A stretch of 64,000 nt of DNA from an uncultured Alphaproteobacteria bacterium (lineage in GTDB: Bacteria; Pseudomonadota; Alphaproteobacteria; Rhodobacterales; Rhodobacteraceae): the NCBI GenBank assembly GCA_902619165.1, contig CACNDI010000009.1, positions 1-64,000 of the forward strand, in the 5' to 3' direction. This document shows, one piece after another, positions 24,590 to 34,007 of the stretch. The notes beneath the pieces are model-generated. The model had not been told where the DNA came from. It ran no database searches and saw only the letters and a program-made list of their open reading frames with translations. Positions within the stretch are counted from its first letter, which is position 1, and each line of letters opens with the position of its first letter. Both the position numbers and the translations under genes were made by a program.

Positions 24590-26113
24590 ATGAACCCGCT
24601 ATTCGATCGGTTGTTTGCGAAGAACCAAGGTTCGAAAATTTTTCTAAGTTTTTCTGACCTGGATAAGACACTTACATATGATAAATTTCTAAATGAAATA
24701 AAGTGTACGGCAAATTGTCTAAAGAACTTTGGTTTGAAAAAGGGGGACTGTTTAGTTCTTCAAATAGAAAAATCTCATCACGTTTTTACGATTTACGGTG
24801 CCTGTGTTCAACTAGGTATAATATTTATACCTTTAAATACGAGCTATACGGGGTTTGAAGTTGAATATTTTCTAAATGATAGCGAATGTAAAGTTTTTAT
24901 AACCAATTCAAAAATGCTGAAGGAATTGGATTCATTAGAAAAAAAAAGACGCTTCAATATAGAAACAATAGATGCTGATTACCAAGGAAGTTTTTTTTCA
25001 AATTTTAATGAAAATGAACCTCTAGATTTTATTGAAGGACTAGATGAAGATGATACAACAGCAATTCTTTACACCTCAGGAACGACTGGTCAGTCGAAGG
25101 GTGCTATGCTTTCTCAAAAAAACTTACTTTCAAATGCCCTAACCCTTTCAAAGGCATGGGAGTTTACTGCTTCCGATATATTGTTACATGCTCTGCCCAT
25201 TTACCATACACATGGTCTATTTGTAGCAACAAATATTGCCTTAGTTTCAGGCAGTCAAATTCGATTTCTTAAAAAGTTTGATGTAGATGACATTATATTA
25301 AATCTTCCCTCAACAACGGTAATGATGGGAGTTCCAACCTTCTACACCCGATTATTAACAAATAACAACTTTAATGAGGAAATAACAAAAAACATACGCC
25401 TTTTTATTTCGGGAAGTGCGCCTTTATTGACAGAAACGCACAAAGAATTTGAGTGTCGTACTGGGCATAAAATTTTGGAACGGTACGGAATGACAGAAAC
25501 GAACATGATAACTTCAAATCCATATATTGGTGAAAGAAAAGCAGGAACTGTCGGTATGGTTCTTGAAGATGTTGAGATAAGAATAGCAGGCTTGGAGATT
25601 GAAGACGAAGTTAAACAAAATGGGGATATAGGCGTTGTGGAGGTAAAAGGCCCTAATGTATTCAAGGGGTACTGGAAACAACCAGAGAAAACAAAAAGCG
25701 AATTTAGAGACGACGGTTATTTTATTACTGGTGATATGGGTTTCCTAGATCAAGATAAATACCTTACAATAGTGGGACGAAATAAAGACCTCATAATAAC
25801 TGGGGGTTTAAATGTTTATCCAAAAGAAATTGAGACAGTTATCGACCAGGATAGTAAGGTTGAAGAGTCTGCGGTTGTTGGGGTGTCACATCCAGATTTT
25901 GGTGAGGGTATTTTAGCAATAATAGTTGAAAAAAACGGACATAGAATTAACATCGACGTCCTTAATGAAAATCTTCGAAAAAATCTAGCGGCTTTTAAAT
26001 TGCCGAAAAAAATACATGTTATTAAAGAATTGCCAAGAAACTCAATGGGAAAAGTACAGAAAAATGTGCTGAGAGATATATACAGGGATGAATTCAGTGA
26101 CACAAATAAGTAA
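24590..26113 (+). CDS. AMP-forming acyl-CoA synthetase, malonyl-CoA synthetase (MatB)-like
   Basis: This ANL-superfamily ligase activates a carboxylic acid as acyl-AMP and transfers it to CoA. The P-loop-like YTSGTTGQSKGAM lies near residues 164-176, YGMTETNMI near 302, the GDMGF and GRNKDLIITGGLN hinge region further on, and the catalytic Lys in PRNSMGKVQK near the C-terminus. Length is 507 aa. The N-terminus MNPLFDRLFA and general layout resemble malonyl-CoA synthetases of Rhodobacterales as I remember them, but the malonyl-CoA decarboxylase partner is absent here, so substrate specificity is inferred. Confidence 0.8.
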   Translation: MNPLFDRLFAKNQGSKIFLSFSDLDKTLTYDKFLNEIKCTANCLKNFGLKKGDCLVLQIEKSHHVFTIYGACVQLGIIFIPLNTSYTGFEVEYFLNDSECKVFITNSKMLKELDSLEKKRRFNIETIDADYQGSFFSNFNENEPLDFIEGLDEDDTTAILYTSGTTGQSKGAMLSQKNLLSNALTLSKAWEFTASDILLHALPIYHTHGLFVATNIALVSGSQIRFLKKFDVDDIILNLPSTTVMMGVPTFYTRLLTNNNFNEEITKNIRLFISGSAPLLTETHKEFECRTGHKILERYGMTETNMITSNPYIGERKAGTVGMVLEDVEIRIAGLEIEDEVKQNGDIGVVEVKGPNVFKGYWKQPEKTKSEFRDDGYFITGDMGFLDQDKYLTIVGRNKDLIITGGLNVYPKEIETVIDQDSKVEESAVVGVSHPDFGEGILAIIVEKNGHRINIDVLNENLRKNLAAFKLPKKIHVIKELPRNSMGKVQKNVLRDIYRDEFSDTNK

Positions 26114-26759
26114 ATTAGAAACAATCATCAACCAAATCGCATCACAGGAAATCGAAGCGGGTCGAAAAAAAGGTTCGGTTAACCTAATTGCTGTATCCAA
26201 AACAAAGTCCATGGGTCAAATAAAACCTGTTATAGATGAGGGCCATTCTCACTTTGGTGAAAATAAAGTTCAAGAAGCAGCGATGAAGTGGCAGGACTTA
26301 AAGAAAGAAAATAAAGTTATAAATTTACACCTCTTAGGTCCGTTACAGTCAAATAAAGTGAAAAAGGTGTTTGGCTTATTTGATTATATACACAGCTTAG
26401 ATAGAAACTCATTAGCCGAGAAGTTGTCAGACGAAGCTCAAAAAAAAGGCTTCTGCCCAAAAATTTTTATTCAAGTTAATACAGGTTTAGAGCAACAAAA
26501 AGCCGGGATTGAGCCTGAAAAGTTAAGTGAGTTTATGGATACAATCAAGAAGTTTATGGATCTAAATATTATAGGTTTAATGTGCATCCCACCCATTAAC
26601 GAAGCACCTGAAAGACATTTTAGGCTTCTGAAAAAGTTAGCTGATGAAAATGGTCTTCTAGAATTATCAATGGGTATGAGTTCAGATTACATGGCGGCAA
26701 TAAATTGTGGTGCAACATTTGTACGAGTCGGCACGGCTATTTTTGGTTTAAGGCAATAA
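26097..26759 (+). CDS. YggS/PROSC-family pyridoxal phosphate homeostasis protein
   Basis: This PLP-binding TIM-barrel protein maintains vitamin B6 and amino-acid homeostasis and has no known catalytic reaction. The PLP-lysine stretch LIAVSKTKS is near residue 31, followed by the family signature FGENKVQEA; SMGMSSDYMAAINCGATFVRVGTAIFG is split here as SMGMSSDY and VRVGTAIFG. The chosen start is GTG at 26097, with AGGG 9 bp upstream; an ATG at 26088 also exists but would overlap the synthetase gene by 26 bp. Either way the two genes overlap. Length is about 220 aa. Confidence 0.88.
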   Translation: MTQISKLETIINQIASQEIEAGRKKGSVNLIAVSKTKSMGQIKPVIDEGHSHFGENKVQEAAMKWQDLKKENKVINLHLLGPLQSNKVKKVFGLFDYIHSLDRNSLAEKLSDEAQKKGFCPKIFIQVNTGLEQQKAGIEPEKLSEFMDTIKKFMDLNIIGLMCIPPINEAPERHFRLLKKLADENGLLELSMGMSSDYMAAINCGATFVRVGTAIFGLRQ

Positions 26760-26761
26760 GG

Positions 26762-27856
26762 TTAGAAAAGGTGCCCACTTTTTTTAGCTTTTGTTTTTAA
26801 GTAATTTTCATTATTAGGATTCATGCTTACTATCAAAGGCACTCTTTCTTTGACGGTAATTCCATTATCAGTTAAAAGTTCGATTTTTTTTGGGTTATTA
26901 GTCAGAAGCTTTATGTTGCCTACACCTAAAGATTTTAAAATCTTTGCAGCAATCTCTAGGTCTCTTTCGTCATCTTCAAAACCGAGTCTATGATTAGCAT
27001 CGACTGTATCAAAACCAATATTTTGGAGATGATATGCTCTCATTTTGTTAGCCAAGCCAATTCCTCTGCCTTCCTGGTTTAAATATAACAAAACCCCATT
27101 CCCCTCATTTTTCATTTTTGACATTGAGACACTAAATTGCTCCCCGCAATCACATTTTTCTGAGCCAAGTAAATCACCTGTAAAGCAAGCAGAATGTACG
27201 CGGGTTAAAGCAGGTTGATTAATTTTTGGATTGCCAAATACAATCGCATAATGTTCGGTCAGATCTGTTACTTCTCTGAAAACAGATAGGCTTATATTTT
27301 GTTGTCCACTGATGGGTAGTTGGGCCGAGCTCAAATTCGGCAAAAACTTGGTCTCCTCATGTTTAATCCTCAAATCACCTATATCAGACTCAGATATTTG
27401 GGAAGATACCAACTCGTCCCGTATGCTTTTTGGTATCTTTACAAGTATTGACGCTGGCAAAAGTCTTGCTTTCTTACAAAGTGATAGTGATACACTGGCG
27501 ACGTTGAATTTACCATTTCTCTCGCTTTGGAATGGGCCCTTAAGTGGATAATCTAGATCCTTTGAAGGATCTGCGATAGCTTGAAGGAGTTGTAAACTTA
27601 CTTTTTCTCTTATCGAAATTCTAGTCACTGTATCATTATATAGTCTAACGTTTAATACCTTTGCTCTTCTATTAGTTATAGCTATCTCAAAATCTCTGTT
27701 TTTCGCAATCTCCATTATTTTATCTAGTTTCTCTGAATACAATGTTTCTATTGCTGCGGTTAAAAAATATGTTTTTGCATCATATAAGATGATTGGCAGT
27801 CCTAATCGTAAATCTGATATCAACCTCGAAGATATTTCAGATGAGCTTAAAAACAT
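26762..27856 (-). CDS. ribA: GTP cyclohydrolase II with alphaproteobacterial N-terminal extension
   Basis: This enzyme opens GTP to 2,5-diamino-6-ribosylamino-pyrimidinone phosphate, the first step of riboflavin synthesis. Zinc ligands Cys224, Cys235 and Cys237 are in CFTGDLLGSEKCDCG. The GTP-site stretch LNQEGRGIGLANK and the C-terminal LLTNNPKKIELL complete the RibA domain (about 185-350). The first 180 residues form the extension seen in alphaproteobacterial RibA proteins; they are not a functional DHBP synthase domain. Length is 364 aa. The stop lies 2 bp from the convergent yggS stop. Confidence 0.93.
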   Translation of the reverse strand: MFLSSSEISSRLISDLRLGLPIILYDAKTYFLTAAIETLYSEKLDKIMEIAKNRDFEIAITNRRAKVLNVRLYNDTVTRISIREKVSLQLLQAIADPSKDLDYPLKGPFQSERNGKFNVASVSLSLCKKARLLPASILVKIPKSIRDELVSSQISESDIGDLRIKHEETKFLPNLSSAQLPISGQQNISLSVFREVTDLTEHYAIVFGNPKINQPALTRVHSACFTGDLLGSEKCDCGEQFSVSMSKMKNEGNGVLLYLNQEGRGIGLANKMRAYHLQNIGFDTVDANHRLGFEDDERDLEIAAKILKSLGVGNIKLLTNNPKKIELLTDNGITVKERVPLIVSMNPNNENYLKTKAKKSGHLF

Positions 27857-27964
27857 TTTATTGTGTCAATTGGTTTAGAATTTCAATTTTTATGTTAAGT
27901 TGATGCTAAGGAAATTTTTAATAGATGTATATCTTATAATTTTTATTCACTTAAGGTAAAAAAC

Positions 27965-28639
27965 GTGAACTTAGCAATTATAACGTCAAATATGTTATTT
28001 GGAGAAAGCTTAAAGACTTTATTGGAAAATTACAAATTTAGAAACGGGAGCTCTATTCTTGTGAAAGATTTTACTTTGGAAAACATTAAAGATCTCGATG
28101 TTTTAGTAAGTGATTATGATTCCAATAAATTCAAAGAGTTTCTATCAAATACAAAAATAAAAAAAAATAAACTTAAGGAGATAGAAAAAATATTAATTAC
28201 TCAAACAAGGTTGGAATTATTGCCAAAGGGCAGTATACACCTAAAACGGCCATTTAGGGTTGTTGAGCTGGTTGAAGTGTTGCACACAATATTTGAAAGA
28301 ATGAAAAGTAAAAGAGAGAACAAAAAAGTTCTTGGATATATAAGCTTCATAATTTCTGATAGAAAATTAATTTATAAAGATAGACAGGCCGTTTTGTTAA
28401 CTGAAAAAGAAAGTGACATATTTGTATCTTTGCTGAACTCTAAAGATAGAGGAATAACGAAAGAGGAAGTAATGGCGAAGGTTTGGATGTTAAATCCCAA
28501 TATTGAAACACATACTTTCGAAACACACCTTTACAGATTAAGAAAAAAAATAAGAGAAGGACTAATTCTAAGCGATTTTATAATTAATAAAGGGGGCAGA
28601 TTTTATTTGAATCACGAACTTACGGGCGAGAAAAATTGA
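27965..28639 (+). CDS. Atypical OmpR-type response regulator
   Basis: This is a 224 aa DNA-binding regulator. The C-terminal third is a winged helix of the OmpR/PhoB type (LTEKESDIFVSLL, then HTFETHLYRLRKKI near residue 180). The N-terminal domain has the length and pattern of a receiver. Asp in VLVSDYD may occupy the phosphorylation site and KRPF the usual Lys-Pro, but the acidic pair at the end of strand 1 is replaced by IITSN. It may therefore not be phosphorylated normally. The start is GTG at 27965 with AAGG upstream. Its stop overlaps the xthA start (TTGA). No cognate kinase is adjacent. Confidence 0.75.
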   Translation: MNLAIITSNMLFGESLKTLLENYKFRNGSSILVKDFTLENIKDLDVLVSDYDSNKFKEFLSNTKIKKNKLKEIEKILITQTRLELLPKGSIHLKRPFRVVELVEVLHTIFERMKSKRENKKVLGYISFIISDRKLIYKDRQAVLLTEKESDIFVSLLNSKDRGITKEEVMAKVWMLNPNIETHTFETHLYRLRKKIREGLILSDFIINKGGRFYLNHELTGEKN

Positions 28640-29421
28640 AATCACTTGCAGTAGCATCATGGAATATAAACTCTGTAAGACTCAGAGAAAAACTAGTATT
28701 GAGATTTTTAAAGCTGGCTTGCCCAGACATTATGTGTCTCCAAGAAACAAAATGTATTGACGATAAGCTCCCCTTTGAAAGCTTTGAAAAGTTGGGTTAC
28801 AAATTTGCAGCTTATAGGGGGGAAAAGTCGTACAATGGTGTCTTAATTTTATCGAAACGTAAAATAGTGAAAATAGAGAAATTCAATTTTTGTGGTAAAA
28901 ACGATGCTCGACACATTGGAATTGAGCTTGAAGACGGTGTAAAGGTCCACAATCTTTATATTCCAGCGGGCGGGGATTTGCCCGATACGAAATTAAATCC
29001 TAAATTTGAGCATAAAATCAATTTCCTTTCCGAAATTAAGAATAAATTTTTTAAAGGCAAGAAAAAGAAAACTATACTCGTTGGAGACTTCAATATAGCC
29101 CCTTTACCAGATGACGTTTGGAGCCATAAAGCTCTTCTAAACGTTGTTTCGCATACAAAAATAGAAACAGACCTTTTATTGGAGATAAAAAAAAGTGGAA
29201 ACTGGATCGACACATTTAGAGAAATGAAACCGTCTGGAAAATTATATAGTTGGTGGTCATATAGAGCACGAGACTGGAAGATTTCAAATCGTGGAAGACG
29301 CTTGGATCATATATGGGCAAGCCAAGATCTAAAACCTAAATTAAGGAAAGTCCAAATTTTTTCAGAAGCTAGAGACTGGGAAAGACCTTCTGATCACGTT
29401 CCTTTACTCTCTATTTTTTGA
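28636..29421 (+). CDS. xthA: Exodeoxyribonuclease III
   Basis: This AP endonuclease / 3'-5' exonuclease acts in base-excision repair. Family motifs are clear: LQETKC near residue 36, the active-site GDFNIAP near 152, RRLDHIW and the C-terminal SDHVPL. Length is 261 aa (E. coli 268). The start is TTG at 28636, overlapping the TGA stop of the upstream regulator in a TTGA arrangement, with GGGCGAG just upstream; no nearby ATG would keep the N-terminal SLAVASWNINSVR. The 3' end overlaps the convergent lolA gene by 11 bp. Confidence 0.93.
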   Translation: MKSLAVASWNINSVRLREKLVLRFLKLACPDIMCLQETKCIDDKLPFESFEKLGYKFAAYRGEKSYNGVLILSKRKIVKIEKFNFCGKNDARHIGIELEDGVKVHNLYIPAGGDLPDTKLNPKFEHKINFLSEIKNKFFKGKKKKTILVGDFNIAPLPDDVWSHKALLNVVSHTKIETDLLLEIKKSGNWIDTFREMKPSGKLYSWWSYRARDWKISNRGRRLDHIWASQDLKPKLRKVQIFSEARDWERPSDHVPLLSIF

Positions 29422-30025
29422 ATAGCTCATAGTCCTTTTCAGTTTTAAAAATTTCATCTGAAATGTAATTATTTTTTCGTATATCCTTAAGTCTTATTTT
29501 TATCATTTCTCCCATTTGATTATTGAATTCCCATCCACTTATGGATACAGGATTTTTATTGAATTCAACTCTTAGTTGGTATTGCGGATTTCGAATTTTC
29601 AAGAAGATCAAATCATTGAGCTCAAAACTCTCACCGTTTTCACCTATTAAAGAGCTCAAATCATTTTTGATTAAGAAGCCCAGAGAAGTATAAGAAAGGG
29701 GGTATGTTAGAGGACCGGTACCGCTGTTTTTGGGATCAAATATTAATATTGCCTGTTGTTTTGAAACAATTTGTAAGGAATTGGGAGGATCATAAGAAAA
29801 ACGAATTTTTCCTGGTTTTTTTAGGAAAAGGTCACCCGTCATAATTTCTCCCATATAATCAGTTTGAGAAAACCTTGCTTGAAGTGTCCTAATGTCTCCA
29901 AGATAGTCTTTAATCAGTTTTAAGGTATTATTTTTAGGAAGTACAACATTAGTTGAAAATAAAAAAATAAAAGAAATACTGAAAATTGTTCTGAAAAACT
30001 TTTTTCTAAAATCCTGCATTTGCAT
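29411..30025 (-). CDS. lolA: Outer-membrane lipoprotein carrier protein LolA
   Basis: This periplasmic chaperone shuttles lipoproteins from the LolCDE complex to the outer membrane. A signal peptide (FFRTIFSISFIFLFSTNVVLP) is visible, followed by LQARFSQTDYMGEIMTGDLFLKKPGKIRF split here as LQARFSQTDY and GDLFLKKPGKIRF, the family core. Length is 204 aa (E. coli 203). Start and stop of neighbours overlap: the ftsK stop and the lolA start share one base in TGATG. Met1 and Met3 are both possible starts. The order ftsK-lolA facing xthA matches what I recall from Rhodobacterales. Confidence 0.88.
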   Translation of the reverse strand: MQMQDFRKKFFRTIFSISFIFLFSTNVVLPKNNTLKLIKDYLGDIRTLQARFSQTDYMGEIMTGDLFLKKPGKIRFSYDPPNSLQIVSKQQAILIFDPKNSGTGPLTYPLSYTSLGFLIKNDLSSLIGENGESFELNDLIFLKIRNPQYQLRVEFNKNPVSISGWEFNNQMGEMIKIRLKDIRKNNYISDEIFKTEKDYELFKK

Positions 30026-32478
30026 CAGATGTTGTTTTCAGGAATTAATACATCACGCTTCCCAACATGGTTTGCAGGAGACACAAAACCTCTATCTTCC
30101 AACGCTTCCACTATCTTTGCTGCTCTGTTATATCCAATGGATAATTTTCTTTGAATATATGATGTTGAGCACTTCCTATCCCTTCTCACGATTTCTAATG
30201 CGTTTTCAAGAAGATCTTCCTCATCGCTATTACCATTCGTAGCAGATGGATCAAAAAAACCATCGTTATTTTCAATATTTTTTGGGGTCAATATTTCTTC
30301 TCGGTACTCAGGCACGCCCTGTTCCTTTAAATGAGATACAATTTCTTCAACCTCTGCGTCGGATACGAAAGGACCGTGAACGCGAGTAACTTTACCCCCA
30401 TTAGCCATGTAAAGCATATCGCCCATTCCAAGGAGTTGTTCAGCGCCCATTTCTCCCAAAATTGTTCTACTATCTATTTTTGAGGTTACCTGGAAAGAAA
30501 TTCTTGTGGGAAAGTTTGCCTTTATCGTTCCAGTAATAACATCTACAGAGGGCCTTTGAGTAGCCATAATAAGATGTATACCTGCCGCTCTTGCCATTTG
30601 TGCCAATCTCTGGATGCACCCTTCTATCTCTTTGCCTGCAACCATCATTAGGTCAGCCATTTCATCAACTATAATGACTATAAATGGTAATGCTTTGGGT
30701 TCTTCGCTCTGTTCTTCATAAAGCGGCTCACCTGTATTTTGATCAAATCCTACTTGAACAGTTCTTGAAAAAGTTTCTACGTTTTTGATTGCTTCGCTCA
30801 CCTTCGAGTTAAAGCTTTCTATATTTCGAACACCCATCCGTGACATCTTTTTATATCTGTCTTCCATTTCTAATACCGCCCACTTGAGAGCAACAACTGC
30901 TTTCTTGGGGTCAGTGACCACCGGACTAAGTAGATGAGGTATGCCATCATAAACAGATAATTCTAACATTTTAGGATCAATCATTATCAGTCTACATTGA
31001 TCTGGAGTAAGCCTATACAAAAGGGATAGGATCATTGTATTGATCCCAACTGATTTTCCTGACCCAGTTGTTCCTGCTATCAAAAGATGGGGCATTTTTG
31101 CCAGATTTGTTATCACAGGCTCCCCACCTATATCTTTACCCAAGGCCAGTGGTAATTGAAAACGGCAATCTTCATAACTTTTTGATGACAAAAGTTCTTT
31201 TAAAAAAACTTTTTCTCTGCTTGAATTTGGTAGTTCAATTCCTATAACGGATCGACCCGGTATTGTAGAGACTCTGGTTGCCAAAGCAGACATTGACCTT
31301 GCTATATCTTCAGATAACGAAATTACTCGGCTAGCTTTCAAACCCGCAGCTGGCTCTAGTTCGTATAGAGTTACTACAGGGCCGGGCTTGACAGAAATAA
31401 TATTTCCTTTTACGCCATAATCTTCTAATACGGCTTCAAGCATTTTGGCATTTTCATTTAATGAAACAGAGCTCACAGAGCTTATTGATTGATATGTGTA
31501 ATCACTGAGCAGAGCTAAAGGGGGATAACGGTATTTTTCTTTATTTTGAGTCAAATCTAGTGATGGCTGCGCTTCGGAAGCAGCTCTGCTACTACTCTTA
31601 ATTTTGTTAGATCTTGTTTTTATTCTTCCATTACCAAAAATATTAATAGGAGGCCTACTGTAAACTCCATTTAAAAGATCTTTTTCATTTTCCTTAGGAG
31701 CAGAAAAATCGTTATTTTTTTCTTGATAGTCGCTATTTTTTATTAAATGGTCGTGTAGTTTTATGGAGGCATTCTTATGGTCATCTGTCTCTAAACTTTT
31801 CTTCCCCGATTGAGATATGGTTTTTAAGAGAATCTTAAGAGCTTTAAATGATACCATCAAAAAATTCTTTAAATGCCGAACTCTATTTCTTGTTAAAGTG
31901 TAAATCTCATGCTTTTTAAAACCAGCAACAAGAAAAAACAAAAAAATAGAAAAAGCTAAACAGATTATTGCAATCGATTGAAGCCACTTATTTATTTCGA
32001 TGGGTTGATAAATTAGTAGTTTTTTCAAAAAAGTATCACCAAATATCCCACCTAGACCATACTCAAAAGACCAGTAGTTTGGGGGAGTATTTGTTGATAA
32101 AAATACTGAGAAAAAGCCAATAAACAAAGGTAGCAATATTATTCTTTTGAGAAGATAAATAGGACTGTTACTAAAGAGAAATCTACTCGACCATGCAAAT
32201 AGGAATATAGGTAATGTAAGCATAGTAACTCCAATTGCTACATGAAGAGAGTCTGCTAAATAAGAGCCAAATTTACCAAATAGATTTGCAATTTCTCCGT
32301 CGTTGGCATTTCGGAAGCTAGGATCATTTTTGGAGTATGTGATAATGGATAGAAATATAAAGACTGATGAAAAAAATAGTAAAATTCCAAGAGTTTTTAC
32401 AAAAATGAATAGTAAAAACTTTTTTGAATACTCCTTTACAGCTGAGTCTCGATAGTCAACTTTTTCTAAAAAAGACAT
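30025..32478 (-). CDS. ftsK: DNA translocase FtsK
   Basis: This septum-located motor pumps chromosome ends into daughter cells and activates XerCD recombination at dif. The N-terminal region has about four to five membrane segments (20-190). A charged linker covers roughly 190-320. The RecA-like motor has Walker A GTTGSGKS at 469-476 and Walker B VIIVDEMADLM. The C-terminal gamma winged helix (about 750-817), with SYIQRKLSIGYNRAAKI, reads KOPS sites. Length is 817 aa, a shorter linker than E. coli but usual for alphaproteobacteria. Confidence 0.95.
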   Translation of the reverse strand: MSFLEKVDYRDSAVKEYSKKFLLFIFVKTLGILLFFSSVFIFLSIITYSKNDPSFRNANDGEIANLFGKFGSYLADSLHVAIGVTMLTLPIFLFAWSSRFLFSNSPIYLLKRIILLPLFIGFFSVFLSTNTPPNYWSFEYGLGGIFGDTFLKKLLIYQPIEINKWLQSIAIICLAFSIFLFFLVAGFKKHEIYTLTRNRVRHLKNFLMVSFKALKILLKTISQSGKKSLETDDHKNASIKLHDHLIKNSDYQEKNNDFSAPKENEKDLLNGVYSRPPINIFGNGRIKTRSNKIKSSSRAASEAQPSLDLTQNKEKYRYPPLALLSDYTYQSISSVSSVSLNENAKMLEAVLEDYGVKGNIISVKPGPVVTLYELEPAAGLKASRVISLSEDIARSMSALATRVSTIPGRSVIGIELPNSSREKVFLKELLSSKSYEDCRFQLPLALGKDIGGEPVITNLAKMPHLLIAGTTGSGKSVGINTMILSLLYRLTPDQCRLIMIDPKMLELSVYDGIPHLLSPVVTDPKKAVVALKWAVLEMEDRYKKMSRMGVRNIESFNSKVSEAIKNVETFSRTVQVGFDQNTGEPLYEEQSEEPKALPFIVIIVDEMADLMMVAGKEIEGCIQRLAQMARAAGIHLIMATQRPSVDVITGTIKANFPTRISFQVTSKIDSRTILGEMGAEQLLGMGDMLYMANGGKVTRVHGPFVSDAEVEEIVSHLKEQGVPEYREEILTPKNIENNDGFFDPSATNGNSDEEDLLENALEIVRRDRKCSTSYIQRKLSIGYNRAAKIVEALEDRGFVSPANHVGKRDVLIPENNI

Positions 32479-32575
32479 TTTTTTCTGCTCATTTTTTCTT
32501 GGTTATTTCAAGATATATTTTTTATTTATAATACTTTTTTTTGTCATCTAGGTAAAGATTAGACTTTTTTTTTGA

Positions 32576-33907
32576 TTAGTTTATTTTCTCGATAGCTACA
32601 CCGATATTCATTAGATCAAATTCATTGTTAGGACGTCCCATAAGCATCAAACCAGAAAAATCTGTGTCAGTTGGCAATGTTAACGCACATAAGTTTAATG
32701 AGTTTGCCATTCTAGTATTTCTTAAAGCTAATAAATTCCTTTCAGTAAAAAATTTATGATTATCTAATAATTGTGTAATGCTTGGGGGTTTTATGGGTGA
32801 GGTTGGTGCCAATATAGCGTCAAACCCAATGACTTTCTCTAGGAAACTCATCCTCAATTCAAACAATCTTTGCAGGGAATACACATAATCATGCGCTAAG
32901 ATCTTTTTTCCACTACGAAATCTTTCCCGAATAGGAGCAAACATTTTTTCTGGGTTTTTTTCAATTTCATATTGCCACATTCCATAAGCTTCAGCAGGAA
33001 AAACAGTCTTGCTTATTTCAAATGCTCTATCAATCTCTGAGATGTTCTTATATTCTACAAGTGCACCGCTTTTAATTATCTTATCAATAGTGACATTAAA
33101 GCTATCGTTTATGTTACCATCTATACCTTCAAAAAACATATTTTTTATAATTAAAAACTTAAAATTTTCAGGCCTATATTTTCTTAGTTTTTGAGGATGT
33201 CTATTAATCATTCCGTTTAAAAGCAAATTGGTGTCTTCAACATTTCTGCAAATGGGCCCTAGGGTATCAAAGCTAGGACAAAGTTTCAAAACACCAGTTA
33301 AGTCAACTAGATTATGGGTTGTTTTCAATCCTACTAGATTATTCCAGGCTGCAGGAATTCTAACAGACCCCCCAGTATCCGAACCGATTGACGCAAAACA
33401 AAAATTTCTAGAAACAGATACTGCCGACCCCGATGAAGATCCTCCAGAAACAAGCTCCTCATTAAATGGGTTGGTGGGGGTCGCGGTGATGGGATTCAGA
33501 CCAAGGCCTGAAAAAGCTAGCTCAGTCATATGGGTCTTACCCAAAATGATTGCTCCCTGGCATTGTAAATTATCTACAAAAGTAGCGTTATGCCTCGCTT
33601 TTTCTTTATTAGTTAGAGTTGATCCACCGCCTGTAATTTTTCCTTTTATATCGGCTAAGTCCTTTACTGATATTGGAATTCCATCAAGAATACCTTTTCT
33701 TAACCCGACTTTAGCTCTTTTTTTTGAATCTTTAGCTGAGGCTACAGCAGAATTTTTATAGACTTCAGTAAATATCTCTTTTGACCTAGGGTCACTTGAT
33801 ATTTTTTGCAAATAAAAACGAGTGAGTTCCTCTGGGCATATCTGCCCGTTCCCAATTAATCCGCTGACATCCTTAATTTTTTTATTTTTTAAATTCTCAA
33901 AGTCCAT
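32576..33907 (-). CDS. Amidase-signature family amidase
   Basis: This is a Ser-Ser-Lys hydrolase of the amidase signature family. From the chosen start the triad is Lys82 (ISVKDL), a cis-Ser at about 157 within GGSSSGSAV (155-163) and Ser181 within GSDTGGSVR (175-183). Length is 443 aa from the ATG at 33907 (MDFENLKNKK). The open frame extends to 34009, but the extra 34 residues have no family character and would overlap the divergent hydroxylase gene. No clear ribosome site marks either start. Candidate substrates range from amides to amino-acid or urea derivatives; it is not GatA-like in context. Confidence 0.82.
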   Translation of the reverse strand: MDFENLKNKKIKDVSGLIGNGQICPEELTRFYLQKISSDPRSKEIFTEVYKNSAVASAKDSKKRAKVGLRKGILDGIPISVKDLADIKGKITGGGSTLTNKEKARHNATFVDNLQCQGAIILGKTHMTELAFSGLGLNPITATPTNPFNEELVSGGSSSGSAVSVSRNFCFASIGSDTGGSVRIPAAWNNLVGLKTTHNLVDLTGVLKLCPSFDTLGPICRNVEDTNLLLNGMINRHPQKLRKYRPENFKFLIIKNMFFEGIDGNINDSFNVTIDKIIKSGALVEYKNISEIDRAFEISKTVFPAEAYGMWQYEIEKNPEKMFAPIRERFRSGKKILAHDYVYSLQRLFELRMSFLEKVIGFDAILAPTSPIKPPSITQLLDNHKFFTERNLLALRNTRMANSLNLCALTLPTDTDFSGLMLMGRPNNEFDLMNIGVAIEKIN

Positions 33908-34007
33908 TTTTTTGTCGGATGTTTTATTTACTTTTTGATATAATAAACTAGTTACATTATTTACAAAATACATTATTTTTTGAAGCCGACTGTTGATTGA
34001 TTTGATC

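Noticed and set aside
26762-27856. RibA as a bifunctional RibBA
   Set aside because: The N-terminal 180 residues lack the acidic and other motifs of DHBP synthase; they match the extension seen in alphaproteobacterial RibA.
33228-33761. 177-codon plus-strand ORF
   Set aside because: It lies wholly antisense to the amidase gene, whose catalytic residues are intact; the translation is low-complexity and unlike any known family.
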